64,000 bases of DNA from Arenimonas caeni (GTDB lineage Bacteria > Pseudomonadota > Gammaproteobacteria > Xanthomonadales > Xanthomonadaceae): assembly GCF_003024235.1 (NCBI RefSeq), contig NZ_KZ679093.1, positions 1-64,000 of the forward strand, read 5' to 3'. Made by a program: the position numbers and the translations under genes. Under the pieces are notes generated by a model. That model ran no database searches. It was not told the origin of the DNA and saw nothing but the letters and a program-made list of their open reading frames with translations. Shown here piece after piece: positions 7,909-16,355 of the stretch (its first letter is position 1; every line of letters begins with the position of its first letter).

Positions 7909-9279
7909 TCAACGGGCCAGCAGGAAGTGCAGCAGGTTGTTCTGGAAGTACGGGTTCACCGACAGCTGGTCGTGCTGCTCGCACAGGAAGAAGCTCTGGG
8001 CGAAGGGAAAGGTGTCGTAACCGGCGCCCACGCCCTCGACCAGGCCGCGGCCGAGCTGGGATTCGCGGGTCACCAGGCCGTCGCCGGGCAGCATCAGCAG
8101 GCGCTCGTAGTCCACGCCGGGCACCCGCGCCTTCACTTCCTCGGGGCGCACCACCAGCCGCTCGCCCTTCTCGTCGTGATCGAGCACGGCGCGGCCTGGG
8201 GTGAGCGTGCAGTCGCCGCCGAACACCGCCACTTCCACGCCGTGGGAGTGGATGGGCTGGTTGAGCGCCAGCTGCAGGTGCTTGCCGCGGTCGAGGTGGC
8301 GCACGAAGTACGACTGCAGCTCGGCCATCTGCAGGGCGCCGGTTTCATGGTCGGGCGCGGCCGCCAGCACCCGCTGCTCGACCTCGGGCGAGAACACGCC
8401 CCAGCGCCGGGCGCGCCAGGCGTCGGCGTCGTAGATGTCGAAATCGACGAGCTTGCCGTCGGTGCCGTAAATCACCCGGAGTTCGGGATGGGGCAGCGTT
8501 TCGAACGGCGTGGCCATGGTCACCAGCACCTCCACCGGCACGGTGCGGAAGGCGACCTTCACGCCCTTCTGCAGGCGCTCGAGGCTGATCACCGAACCCA
8601 GGTTGGGCGTGCCCAGCAGCACCATGCGGCGGATGCGGTGCGCGCCCTCGTCCCAGGGGGTGAACGTGGGCTGGTCGAGCACGTCGGTGGGCCCGTAGCG
8701 CAGGTAGTAGTTGGCGATCAGGCCACCGTTGCTGTGCGCCAGCAGGTCCACGGGCAGGTCCGGGTCGCCGTAGTCCTTGCGAATCTGCTCGACCATCGCG
8801 TGCAGCTGGCGGACGGCGTGGATGTTCTCCTTGCGCCAGTCGTAGAGCAGCACGTAGTAGCGGCGGCGGTCTTCGCCGCCGTTCACCGGCTGCCCGGGTT
8901 CGGCGCGGCGGAAGCGGCCGACCCGCTCGAGGGCGTCGATCAGCGCGCCGTAGTAGTCCACCCGCGCCACGCCGTAGAACAGGTCGCCGGGCACCAGGCC
9001 GCCACCCGCGGCCTCGACCGCGCGCACGCGCGCCAGCTCGCGGTAGTTGCTGAAGGCCAGCGTACCCAGGCCGCCCGGCCAGTACTCCTTGCCGGTCTCG
9101 CGCTCGACCAGGGTCGAGCCCATCAGGCCGTGGATGATGATCACCGGCGGCTGCGCCGGGTTGGCGGCTTCGGCCTCGTACAGGCGCGCCAGGTCCGGGC
9201 GCGCGGGCGCGCCGGAGCATGCCGCCAGCACGAGGCTGGCGAACAGCAGCCAGGGCAGCCGTTTCAGGAAGGTCTTCAT
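7909..9279 (-). CDS. LCAT/PGAP1-like alpha/beta-hydrolase lipoprotein
   Basis: A 456-residue lipoprotein with lipobox LAAC (Cys about 21) after MKTFLKRLPWLLF. The hydrolase core starts with VIIIHGLMGSTLVE (HG oxyanion region). The nucleophile elbow is LLAHSNGGLI, a GHSxG variant in which Ala replaces the first Gly. The acid and His regions lie near LPGDGLVTRESQLG. This arrangement fits the lecithin:cholesterol acyltransferase/PGAP1-type lipase family, so an envelope lipase or acyltransferase is likely. An in-frame ATG 12 bases upstream (9291) is an alternative start. Substrate unknown. Confidence 0.75.
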   Translation of the reverse strand: MKTFLKRLPWLLFASLVLAACSGAPARPDLARLYEAEAANPAQPPVIIIHGLMGSTLVERETGKEYWPGGLGTLAFSNYRELARVRAVEAAGGGLVPGDLFYGVARVDYYGALIDALERVGRFRRAEPGQPVNGGEDRRRYYVLLYDWRKENIHAVRQLHAMVEQIRKDYGDPDLPVDLLAHSNGGLIANYYLRYGPTDVLDQPTFTPWDEGAHRIRRMVLLGTPNLGSVISLERLQKGVKVAFRTVPVEVLVTMATPFETLPHPELRVIYGTDGKLVDFDIYDADAWRARRWGVFSPEVEQRVLAAAPDHETGALQMAELQSYFVRHLDRGKHLQLALNQPIHSHGVEVAVFGGDCTLTPGRAVLDHDEKGERLVVRPEEVKARVPGVDYERLLMLPGDGLVTRESQLGRGLVEGVGAGYDTFPFAQSFFLCEQHDQLSVNPYFQNNLLHFLLAR

Positions 9280-9391
9280 GGATGGCGGCATTCTCACACG
9301 CCGGGGGTGAACCCGGGCACCGCCGGAAGTCCCGGCCGCCGCCCCGCCGCGCGACGCAGGGGAGGGACGGGGGCGACGGGGCGACGCGGGT

Positions 9392-10477
9392 TCAGGCGGC
9401 AACCGACTCGTGCAGCGTCGGGTAGTCGGTATAACCCTCCGGGCCGGGGCTGTAGAGCTTGTCGGCCTGCATCTCGGCCAGCGGCGCGCCCTTGGCCAGG
9501 CGGGCCGGCAGGTCCGGGTTGGCGATGAAGGGGCGGCCGAAGGCGATCAGGTCGGCGCGGCCGGCCTGCAGGTCGGCTTCGGCGCGCCGGGCGTCGTAGT
9601 CGCCGGCCAGGATCAGGGTGCCGCTGAAGCGCTTGCGCACCTGGTCGACGAATTCGACGGGCACGGCGCCCGGGGTGGCGATCAGGCTCAGGTAGGCGAT
9701 GCCGCGGCGCGACAGCTCGTCCACCAGCGCCAGGGTCTCCTCCGCCTCGCCCTCGTAGTTGGCGGCCAGGTCGTTGAAGGCGTTGAAGGGCGAGATGCGC
9801 ACGCCCACGCGGCCGGCGCCGATGGCGGCGACGGTGGCGTCCACCAGCTCGAGCAGGAAGCGACGGCGGTTCTCGCCGCTGCCGCCGTAGGCGTCGGTGC
9901 GCTGGTTCGACTTGGGGTTGAGGAACTGGGCCAGCAGGTAGCCGTTGGCCGCGTGCAGCTCGACCAGGTCGATGCCGGCCTCGCGGGCCAGCTTTGCCGA
10001 ATGCACGTACTCGTCGCGGGTGCGGGCGAGGTCGTCGGCGCTCATCTCGCGCGGCACCGGGTGGTCCTGCATGCCCTGGGCATCAGTCCAGACCTGGCCC
10101 GCGGCGGCGATCGCCGACGGCGCGAGCAGCTCGGCGCCTTCCGGCAGGTTGGCCGGGTGGCCGATGCGGCCGGCGTGCATCAGCTGGATCGACACCCGGC
10201 CGCCGCGCGCGTGCACGGCCTTGGCCACGGCGGCCCAGCCCTGGGCCTGTTCGGCATTGAACAGGCCGGGGATGCGGGCATAGCCCAGGCCGTTGGGCGA
10301 GGGCGAGGTGCCTTCGGTGATCAGCAGGCCGGCGCCGGCGCGCTGGCCGTAATAGGTGGCCATCAGCTCGCCCGGCAGGTTGCCGGGGGCGCGCGAGCGG
10401 GTCATCGGCGCCATCACGACGTGGTTCTGGAGGGACAGGCCGGCCAGGGTGGCCGGGGACAGCAGTTTGGCGCTCAT
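9392..10477 (-). CDS. Old-yellow-enzyme-family alkene reductase (NemA-like)
   Basis: A 361-residue FMN-dependent NAD(P)H:flavin oxidoreductase that would reduce activated C=C bonds, nitroesters or nitroaromatics. Visible family marks are the N-terminal MAPMTRSRA, QLMHAGRIGH, the active-site segment ELHAANGYLLAQFLNP, YGGS with ENRRRF, and VGVRISPF; the C-terminal FGRPFIANPDLP binds FMN phosphate. ATG 10477 is preferred over an in-frame ATG 15 bases upstream because GGAG lies nine bases before it. It is transcribed alone and divergently from the I78-like gene. No NemR/TetR regulator is adjacent. Confidence 0.9.
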   Translation of the reverse strand: MSAKLLSPATLAGLSLQNHVVMAPMTRSRAPGNLPGELMATYYGQRAGAGLLITEGTSPSPNGLGYARIPGLFNAEQAQGWAAVAKAVHARGGRVSIQLMHAGRIGHPANLPEGAELLAPSAIAAAGQVWTDAQGMQDHPVPREMSADDLARTRDEYVHSAKLAREAGIDLVELHAANGYLLAQFLNPKSNQRTDAYGGSGENRRRFLLELVDATVAAIGAGRVGVRISPFNAFNDLAANYEGEAEETLALVDELSRRGIAYLSLIATPGAVPVEFVDQVRKRFSGTLILAGDYDARRAEADLQAGRADLIAFGRPFIANPDLPARLAKGAPLAEMQADKLYSPGPEGYTDYPTLHESVAA

Positions 10478-10653
10478 GGGCAAGGTCTCCATAGGGATGC
10501 ACCTAGGATGCGCGTCCCAGAAGGAGAAACAAACCAGCCAGGGCGTGACGTATCGTTGCAGTCATGGATGCTTCCGGGGTACCTGGGATCCCCGGCACAG
10601 ACGGCCACGCGCCCCTGCGTTACGCTCGGGCCATGCCTTCGAGGAGAGACCGC

Positions 10654-11022
10654 ATGTCCCTGCTCCGTCCCGCCAGCCTGGTCCTGGCCAGCCTGTTCGC
10701 CCTCGCGGCCTGCGCCACGCCGCCATCGGAAAGCACGCCGGCCGGGGAAGACCCGGCCTTCGCCCCCGCACCGCCCCCGCCTGCCATGGTGGACGAGGGC
10801 ATTCGTGAGGATCCGCCCGTGATCTGTAACCAGGAAGCCGGCCAGTGGGCCGTGGGCCAGGTCGCCGACGAGGCGCTGGTCGAGAAGGTGCGAACCGACA
10901 CCCAGTCCCAGCGGGTCCGCGTGATCAAGCCGGGAATGATGGTGACGATGGATCACCGCGAGGACCGGGTGAACATCGAAGTCGACGACGAAAACCGCGT
11001 CACGGTGGTGCGCTGCGGCTGA
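10654..11022 (+). CDS. I78-family peptidase-inhibitor lipoprotein
   Basis: A 122-residue lipoprotein with lipobox LAAC (MSLLRPASLVLASLFALAAC). After an Ala/Pro-rich linker, the C-terminal 65 residues match the inhibitor I78 (elastase-inhibitor AFLEI) family: a Cys in VICNQEAGQWAVGQ, the RVIKPGMMVTMDHREDRVN segment, and the terminal VVRCG, whose Cys should pair with the first. It may protect envelope proteins from serine proteases. ATG 10654 has GAGGAGAG upstream; the longer in-frame opening at 10564 lacks a comparable site. It ends 4 bp before the diguanylate cyclase, so the two are likely co-transcribed. Confidence 0.85.
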   Translation: MSLLRPASLVLASLFALAACATPPSESTPAGEDPAFAPAPPPPAMVDEGIREDPPVICNQEAGQWAVGQVADEALVEKVRTDTQSQRVRVIKPGMMVTMDHREDRVNIEVDDENRVTVVRCG

Positions 11023-11026
11023 GCCG

Positions 11027-12895
11027 ATGAGCCTGCTGGCCCGCCAGGTCCTGCGACGGGTTGCGCTGTGGTCGAGCCTGGCCGTCCTGGTGGCCACCGG
11101 GCTGGGTTACGCGTACGTCTATACGGTCTCGCGGGACCGGGCGCTGCTGCAGCTGCAGCGCCATGCCGAACTGCAGGGCCAGCAGGAGGAACAGGCCTTC
11201 GGCGACGCGATCGCGCACCTGGAGCTGTTCCGCGCCGAATTCCTGCGCCGCTACCGCGACAAGGCCATCGACCACGGCGCGCGCTACGACGCGATGTACC
11301 GCAGCGGCCCCGACGGCGCCATCCGGCTGGCGCCGGAATACTTCCGCGGCCTGCGCCTTGCCGACGGCCGCTACATGATCCACACCACCGGCTTCGTCGG
11401 CGCGGGCGCCGGCGAGCCCGACGCCGACCTGCGCCGCCGCTTGGTCATCGCCACCGACCTGGTCGGGCTCTACGGCCCGGCCTGGACCGGGCCCTTCGCC
11501 AACCTGCACGCCTCGCTGCCGGAAAACGCGATGGTGACGCACTGGCCCGGCGTGCCCTGGGGCCTCAATGCCCGCCCCGAGCTGGACGTGACCGCGGGCG
11601 CCGTCGTGGCGGCCACGCTGCCTGCCAACAACCCCGATCGCGAAACCGTGTGGTCCGGCATGTACTTCGACCTCACCGCCCGCCAGTGGACGGTGACGGT
11701 GCAGATGCCGGTGGATGACGAGAACGGCCGGCACCTGGTCAACCCCAGCCACGACATCCTGCTCGACGACATCCTCGCGCGCCTGCAGCGCAGCCGCATG
11801 GCCGGCGCGCGCACGCTGCTGGTGAGCGCCGAAGGCCAGCTGATCGCCGGCCCGCGCGAACTCGACGAGGGCGCGCGCGCGCACGGCGTGCTGCACGTCG
11901 ACGAACTCGCCGACCCCATGCCGCGGCGCATCCACGCCATGGCCCGCGAACACATGGAGGGCGGCCACCCGGCGCATGTGATGCGCGACGAGGAGAGCGG
12001 CGCCTTCGTCGCTTTCAGCCGGATCGCCGGGCCGGACTGGTGGCTGGCGACGATCTACGATGCCGGACAGGTGTCGGGCGCGGCGCATCGCGGCGCGGCC
12101 ATGATGCTGGCGCTGGGCGTGGGCCTGCAGCTGATCCTGCTGGTGGTGGTGGGCAGCGTGCTGGGGCGGCGCGTGGGCCAGCCGGTGCGGCAGCTGCAGG
12201 CCGCCGCCGAGCGCATCGCCCGCGGCGGCGACACCGCGCAGGCCGAAGCCAGTTTGCCGGTGGACGAAGACAGCGAAGTCGGCAGCCTCGCACGCAGCTT
12301 CCGCGAACTGGCGCGCATGGTCGAACAGCGCCGGCAGGAGCTCGAGGCGACGGTGGCCGAGCGCACCCGCGAACTCGCCGAGGCCAATTCCCGGCTCGAG
12401 CAGCTCACCCGCACCGACAGCCTGACCCTGCTGCCCAACCGCCGCGCTTTCGATGCCGACATGGAAGAGCTGCTCGCCAGCCACGGCCCGACCTCGGCGC
12501 TGGCCCTGGCCATGCTGGACGTGGACCACTTCAAGCCCTTCAACGACACGCTGGGCCACGAGGCGGGCGACCGTGCCCTGCGCGAAGTCGGCGCGGTGCT
12601 GGCCAGCCAGTCGCGCCGGGACGTGCGCTGCTATCGCATCGGCGGCGAAGAGTTCGCCATCGTCTTCACCTCGATCGCCGTGCCGCACGCCGAGCGCATC
12701 CTGCGCCGCATCCTCGAGGACGTCGCGGCGCTCGACATCGCCCATCCGGCCAGCCCGTTGGGCAAGGTGACCGTGAGCGCCGGCCTGGCCAAGCGCTACG
12801 ACGCCGAAACCGGCCTGGCCACCCTGGTGCGCACCGCCGACCGCCAGCTCTACGCGGCCAAGGCCAGCGGACGCAACCGGCTGGCCATCGGCTGA
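11027..12895 (+). CDS. Membrane diguanylate cyclase (periplasmic sensor, HAMP, GGDEF)
   Basis: A 622-residue enzyme making cyclic di-GMP. One transmembrane helix near residues 12-32, a periplasmic sensor domain of about 310 residues, a second helix near 353-378 (AAMMLALGVGLQLILLVVVG), a HAMP region (GRRVGQPVRQLQAAAERIARGG), a coiled coil and a C-terminal GGDEF domain. The active site reads GGEEF (539-543), a competent variant. The RRD before it is one residue out of register for the usual RxxD inhibitory site (a Val is found where the Asp belongs), so product inhibition may be lost. GTDSLTLLPNRR-type landmarks (RTDSLTLLPNRRAF) are intact. It starts 4 bp after the I78-like lipoprotein gene, in the same compartment as the sensor domain. 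Confidence 0.9.
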   Translation: MSLLARQVLRRVALWSSLAVLVATGLGYAYVYTVSRDRALLQLQRHAELQGQQEEQAFGDAIAHLELFRAEFLRRYRDKAIDHGARYDAMYRSGPDGAIRLAPEYFRGLRLADGRYMIHTTGFVGAGAGEPDADLRRRLVIATDLVGLYGPAWTGPFANLHASLPENAMVTHWPGVPWGLNARPELDVTAGAVVAATLPANNPDRETVWSGMYFDLTARQWTVTVQMPVDDENGRHLVNPSHDILLDDILARLQRSRMAGARTLLVSAEGQLIAGPRELDEGARAHGVLHVDELADPMPRRIHAMAREHMEGGHPAHVMRDEESGAFVAFSRIAGPDWWLATIYDAGQVSGAAHRGAAMMLALGVGLQLILLVVVGSVLGRRVGQPVRQLQAAAERIARGGDTAQAEASLPVDEDSEVGSLARSFRELARMVEQRRQELEATVAERTRELAEANSRLEQLTRTDSLTLLPNRRAFDADMEELLASHGPTSALALAMLDVDHFKPFNDTLGHEAGDRALREVGAVLASQSRRDVRCYRIGGEEFAIVFTSIAVPHAERILRRILEDVAALDIAHPASPLGKVTVSAGLAKRYDAETGLATLVRTADRQLYAAKASGRNRLAIG

Positions 12896-12904
12896 GCCGC
12901 GGGC

Positions 12905-13744
12905 TCAGTGCGAGAGCAGCACCGGCAGGCGGGCGTTGTTGAGCACGGTGCGGGTGACGCCGCCGAACACCTGCTCGCGCCAGCGCGAGTGGCTGAAGCC
13001 ACCCATCACCAGCAGGTCGGCCACGCTGCCGCGGCAGTGGTCGAGGATGGCCTCGCCGGTGCTGCGCGAACCCTTCTCCACGATCTCCACCTTGGCCTGG
13101 CAGCCATGGCGGGCGAGGTGGCGGGCGATGTCGGCCCCCGGCGCTTCGCCGTGGCCGAGCGCGGTGGCTTCGGGATTGACCACGAGGACATCCACGCGGG
13201 AGTCGCGCGGCAGCCAGGGCAGGGCGTCGTGCAGCGCGCGGCTGGCCTCGCGGCGCGGCTGCCAGGCCAGCACCACCCGGCGCGGCGGCACCATCACCTT
13301 CACGCCCTCGGGCACCATCAGCACCGGCCGGCCCGAATGCATCAGCAGCGCATCGAAGGCGGTGCCGAAGCGCGAACCGTGTTCGCCCTCCACCGGCCCG
13401 CCGAACACGCACAGGTCGGCGTAGCGCGCGTGCAGCGCCGCCACTTCCTCCGGCCAGGCCAGGGGCGAATCGACCACGCGCACCTCGTGCGCGACGTCGG
13501 CGGCGGCCAGGCGCTCGCGGGCCGCGCTGGCGGCGCGCTCGGCGCTCTGGCGCAGGGCCTCGTAGCCGGCCTGGTCCAGGCCCACGGCGGTGACGCCCCA
13601 CTCGCTGGCGAACGGCACCGGCGCATGCGCCACCGCCAGGGCGGCCACGTGCGCCTGGTGGGCGCGGGCAAGGGCCCCGGCGGCTTCGAGCGCGGCGGCA
13701 TCGGCGGCATTGCCCTGCAGGAAGACGAAAAGATCGCGGATCAT
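12905..13744 (-). CDS. Universal stress protein (tandem UspA-type)
   Basis: A 279-residue cytoplasmic protein with two Usp-like halves (about 1-145 and 150-279). The second half ends in MGGFSHSRWREQVFGGVTRT, a G-x2-G-x9-G-(S/T)-like ATP-binding pattern, and PVLL. The start is ATG 13744; an in-frame ATG 24 bases upstream is less likely. A perfect TTGAC-N4-GTCAA palindrome lies 67 bp upstream, so control by FNR/ANR under low oxygen is likely, as known for many pseudomonad Usp genes. The ligand and effect on physiology are unknown. Confidence 0.88.
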   Translation of the reverse strand: MIRDLFVFLQGNAADAAALEAAGALARAHQAHVAALAVAHAPVPFASEWGVTAVGLDQAGYEALRQSAERAASAARERLAAADVAHEVRVVDSPLAWPEEVAALHARYADLCVFGGPVEGEHGSRFGTAFDALLMHSGRPVLMVPEGVKVMVPPRRVVLAWQPRREASRALHDALPWLPRDSRVDVLVVNPEATALGHGEAPGADIARHLARHGCQAKVEIVEKGSRSTGEAILDHCRGSVADLLVMGGFSHSRWREQVFGGVTRTVLNNARLPVLLSH

Positions 13745-13810
13745 GGCCAGGCTCCTCGGTGCGCGCACGGGACGATGCGGTGCACGCTACGCCGGTGCGC
13801 CGGCGCAGCG

Positions 13811-13824
13811 TTGACGTGGGTCAA
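13811..13824. promoter_or_regulatory. FNR/ANR/CRP-family binding site upstream of usp
   Basis: TTGAC-GTGG-GTCAA is a perfect 14-bp palindrome, one substitution per arm from the FNR/ANR consensus TTGAT-N4-ATCAA. It is centred about 73 bp before the usp start, a usual place for activation. The divergent mrfA start is 81 bp away on the other side. Confidence 0.6.
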
Positions 13825-13841
13825 GCCTACCCCGGCCCGGT

Positions 13842-13858
13842 GTCTCATGCAGTGAGAC
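13842..13858. promoter_or_regulatory. Second palindrome in the usp-mrfA divergent region
   Basis: GTCTCA (13842-13847), five bases, TGAGAC (13853-13858) form a perfect inverted repeat 47 bp before mrfA ATG. It may be an operator for mrfAB; no matching regulator is known to me and it does not look like a LexA box (CTGT-N8-ACAG). Confidence 0.3.
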
Positions 13859-13904
13859 GGTGGCGGCCGCTAATGGCGGCCGGACCCTGCCACCGGAAGC
13901 CCCC

Positions 13905-16355
13905 ATGTCCCAGCATGCCCTCGCCCGCCGCGACGCCCAGGCCCTGGCGCTCGAACCCTCGGCCGGTGCCGACGCCCCGCTGGCGCCGCGCGTGCGCGAC
14001 CCGCGCCAGTTGGCCCAGCGCCTGCGCGGCAAGTACGCCGACCGGGTGACCGGCCACTTCGTGCTGCCCGCCCGCGAGGGCCGCTACGCGCCCTTGCCGG
14101 CCGACCTGCCCCGGGCCCTGGCCGCCGCCCTGCGCGGGCGCGGCATCGACCGGCTCTACAGCCACCAGGCCGAGGCCTGGGACGCCGCGCAGGCCGGCGA
14201 GAACCTGGTCGTGGTCACGCCCACCGCCTCGGGCAAGAGCCTGTGCTACACGCTGCCGGTGGTGTCGGCCGCCATGCGCCAGCAGGCCAAGGCGCTGTTC
14301 CTGTTCCCCACCAAGGCGCTGGCCCAGGACCAGGTGGCCGAACTGCTGGAACTCAACCGCGCCGGCAACCTGGGCCTGCGCTGCCACACCTTCGACGGCG
14401 ACACGCCCGGCGACGCGCGCCAGGCCATCCGCCTGCACGCCGACCTGGTGGTGTCCAACCCCGACATGCTCCACCAGGCCATCCTGCCGCACCACACCAA
14501 GTGGGCGCAGTTCTTCGAGAACCTGCGCTACGTGGTCATCGACGAAGTGCACACCTACCGCGGCGTGTTCGGCTCGCACCTGGCCAACGTGCTGCGCCGG
14601 CTGCAGCGGGTGTGCGCGTTCTACGGGGCGAAGCCGCAGTTCATCCTGTGCTCGGCCACCATCGGCAACCCGAAGGCGCATGCCGAGGCGCTGCTGGAAG
14701 CGCCGGTGCGGGCGATCACCGAGTCGGGCGCGCCGGTGGGCGAGAAGCACCTGCTGCTGTGGAACCCGCCGGTGGTGAACCCCGACCTGGGCCTGCGCGC
14801 CTCGGCGCGCTCGCAGTCCAACCGCATCGCGCGCCTGGCGATCCGGGCCGGGTTGAAGACGCTGGTGTTCGCGCAGTCGCGCACGATGGTCGAGGTGCTC
14901 ACCAAGTACCTCAAGGACGTCTTCGACCACGACCCGCGCAAGCCGCCGCGCATCCGCGCCTACCGCGGCGGGTATCTGCCGAACGAGCGCCGCGAGGCCG
15001 AACGCGCCATGCGCGCCGGCCACGTGGACGGCATCGTCAGCACCTCGGCCCTGGAACTGGGCGTGGACATCGGCGCGCTCGACGTGGTCGTGCTCAACGG
15101 CTACCCCGGTTCGGTGGCCGCCACCTGGCAGCGCGTCGGCCGCGCGGGGCGGCGCCAGCAGCCCTCGCTGGGCGTGCTGGTGGCTTCGTCCGACCCGCTC
15201 GACCAGTACCTGGTGCGGCACCCGGATTTCTTCGAGGCCGCCAACCCCGAGCACGCGCGCATCGCGCCCGACCAGCCGCTGATCCTGCTCGACCACCTGC
15301 GCTGCGCCGCCTTCGAGCTGCCCTTCCTGCGCGGCGAGCGCTACGGGCCGATGGACCCGGCGCCCTGGCTCGACGTGCTGGCCGAAACCGGCGTGCTGCA
15401 CGCCGAAGGCCAGCGCTGGGACTGGATCGCCGACAGCTACCCGGCCAACGCGGTGTCGCTGCGTTCGGTGGCCGACGGCAACTTCGTCGTGGTCGACCGC
15501 ACCGACGGCGCCCAGAAGATCATCGCCGAGGTGGACTATTCCGCCGCCGCGCTCACGCTCTACGAGGGCGCCATCCACATGGTGCAGTCGGTGCCCTTCC
15601 AGGTGGAGCGGCTCGACTGGGAGGGCCGCAAGGCCTACGTCACCCGCACGCACGTCGATTACTACACCGACGCCATCGACTACACGCGCCTGAAGGTGCT
15701 CGAGCAGTTCGACGGCGTGCGCGCCGGCGAAGGCAGCGCCCGCCACGGCGAGGTGCACGTGGTGCGGCGCGTGCCGGGCTACAAGAAGATCCGCTACTAC
15801 ACCCACGAGAACATCGGCTACGGGCCGGTGAACCTGCCCGACCAGGAAATGCACACCACCGCCGCCTGGTGGCAGCTGCCGCAGGACGCGCTCGAGCAGG
15901 CCTTCGCCTCGCGCCAGGACGCGCTCGACGCTTTCCTCGGCGCGGCGCACGCGCTGCACCTGGTGGCGACGGTGGCGGTGATGGCCGAGGCGCGCGACCT
16001 GCGCCAGGCCGTGGGCAGCGGCGACGGCGCCTGGTTCGCCCAGGCCGACGGCCGCGGCCGCGGCCAGCTGCGCGGCACTGACGGCCAGCCGGGGCATCCG
16101 GATGCGGCCGAGCGATTCACGCCCACCGTCTACCTCTACGACAACTACCCCGGCGGCATCGGCCTGAGCGAACCGCTGTGGCGGCGCCAGGCGGAACTGC
16201 TGCAGCGCGCGCGCGAACTGGTGGCCGCCTGCGACTGCCGCGCCGGCTGCCCGGCCTGCGTCGGGCCCATCCTGGCCGGCGACGAGGACAAGGCCGACGG
16301 CACGCCAAAAGCGCTGGCGGCGAAGGTACTGGGCCTGCTGGCGGAGGCGTCGTGA
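13905..16355 (+). CDS. mrfA: MrfA-type DNA-repair helicase (DEAD/DEAH with DUF1998)
   Basis: An 816-residue superfamily-2 helicase. Motif I PTASGKS (106-112), motif II DEVH (213-216), SAT in LCSATIG, and motif VI QRVGRAGRR are intact. The C-terminal DUF1998 region carries C776, C778, C782 and C785 (CDCRAGCPAC), the zinc-type cluster typical of YprA/MrfA. In Bacillus subtilis MrfA works with the exonuclease MrfB to remove mitomycin C damage independently of UvrABC. Here the next gene is an MrfB homologue overlapping by 4 nt (GTGA), which strengthens the assignment. ATG 13905 has GGAAG upstream; an in-frame ATG 45 bases earlier is less likely. Confidence 0.88.
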   Translation: MSQHALARRDAQALALEPSAGADAPLAPRVRDPRQLAQRLRGKYADRVTGHFVLPAREGRYAPLPADLPRALAAALRGRGIDRLYSHQAEAWDAAQAGENLVVVTPTASGKSLCYTLPVVSAAMRQQAKALFLFPTKALAQDQVAELLELNRAGNLGLRCHTFDGDTPGDARQAIRLHADLVVSNPDMLHQAILPHHTKWAQFFENLRYVVIDEVHTYRGVFGSHLANVLRRLQRVCAFYGAKPQFILCSATIGNPKAHAEALLEAPVRAITESGAPVGEKHLLLWNPPVVNPDLGLRASARSQSNRIARLAIRAGLKTLVFAQSRTMVEVLTKYLKDVFDHDPRKPPRIRAYRGGYLPNERREAERAMRAGHVDGIVSTSALELGVDIGALDVVVLNGYPGSVAATWQRVGRAGRRQQPSLGVLVASSDPLDQYLVRHPDFFEAANPEHARIAPDQPLILLDHLRCAAFELPFLRGERYGPMDPAPWLDVLAETGVLHAEGQRWDWIADSYPANAVSLRSVADGNFVVVDRTDGAQKIIAEVDYSAAALTLYEGAIHMVQSVPFQVERLDWEGRKAYVTRTHVDYYTDAIDYTRLKVLEQFDGVRAGEGSARHGEVHVVRRVPGYKKIRYYTHENIGYGPVNLPDQEMHTTAAWWQLPQDALEQAFASRQDALDAFLGAAHALHLVATVAVMAEARDLRQAVGSGDGAWFAQADGRGRGQLRGTDGQPGHPDAAERFTPTVYLYDNYPGGIGLSEPLWRRQAELLQRARELVAACDCRAGCPACVGPILAGDEDKADGTPKALAAKVLGLLAEAS

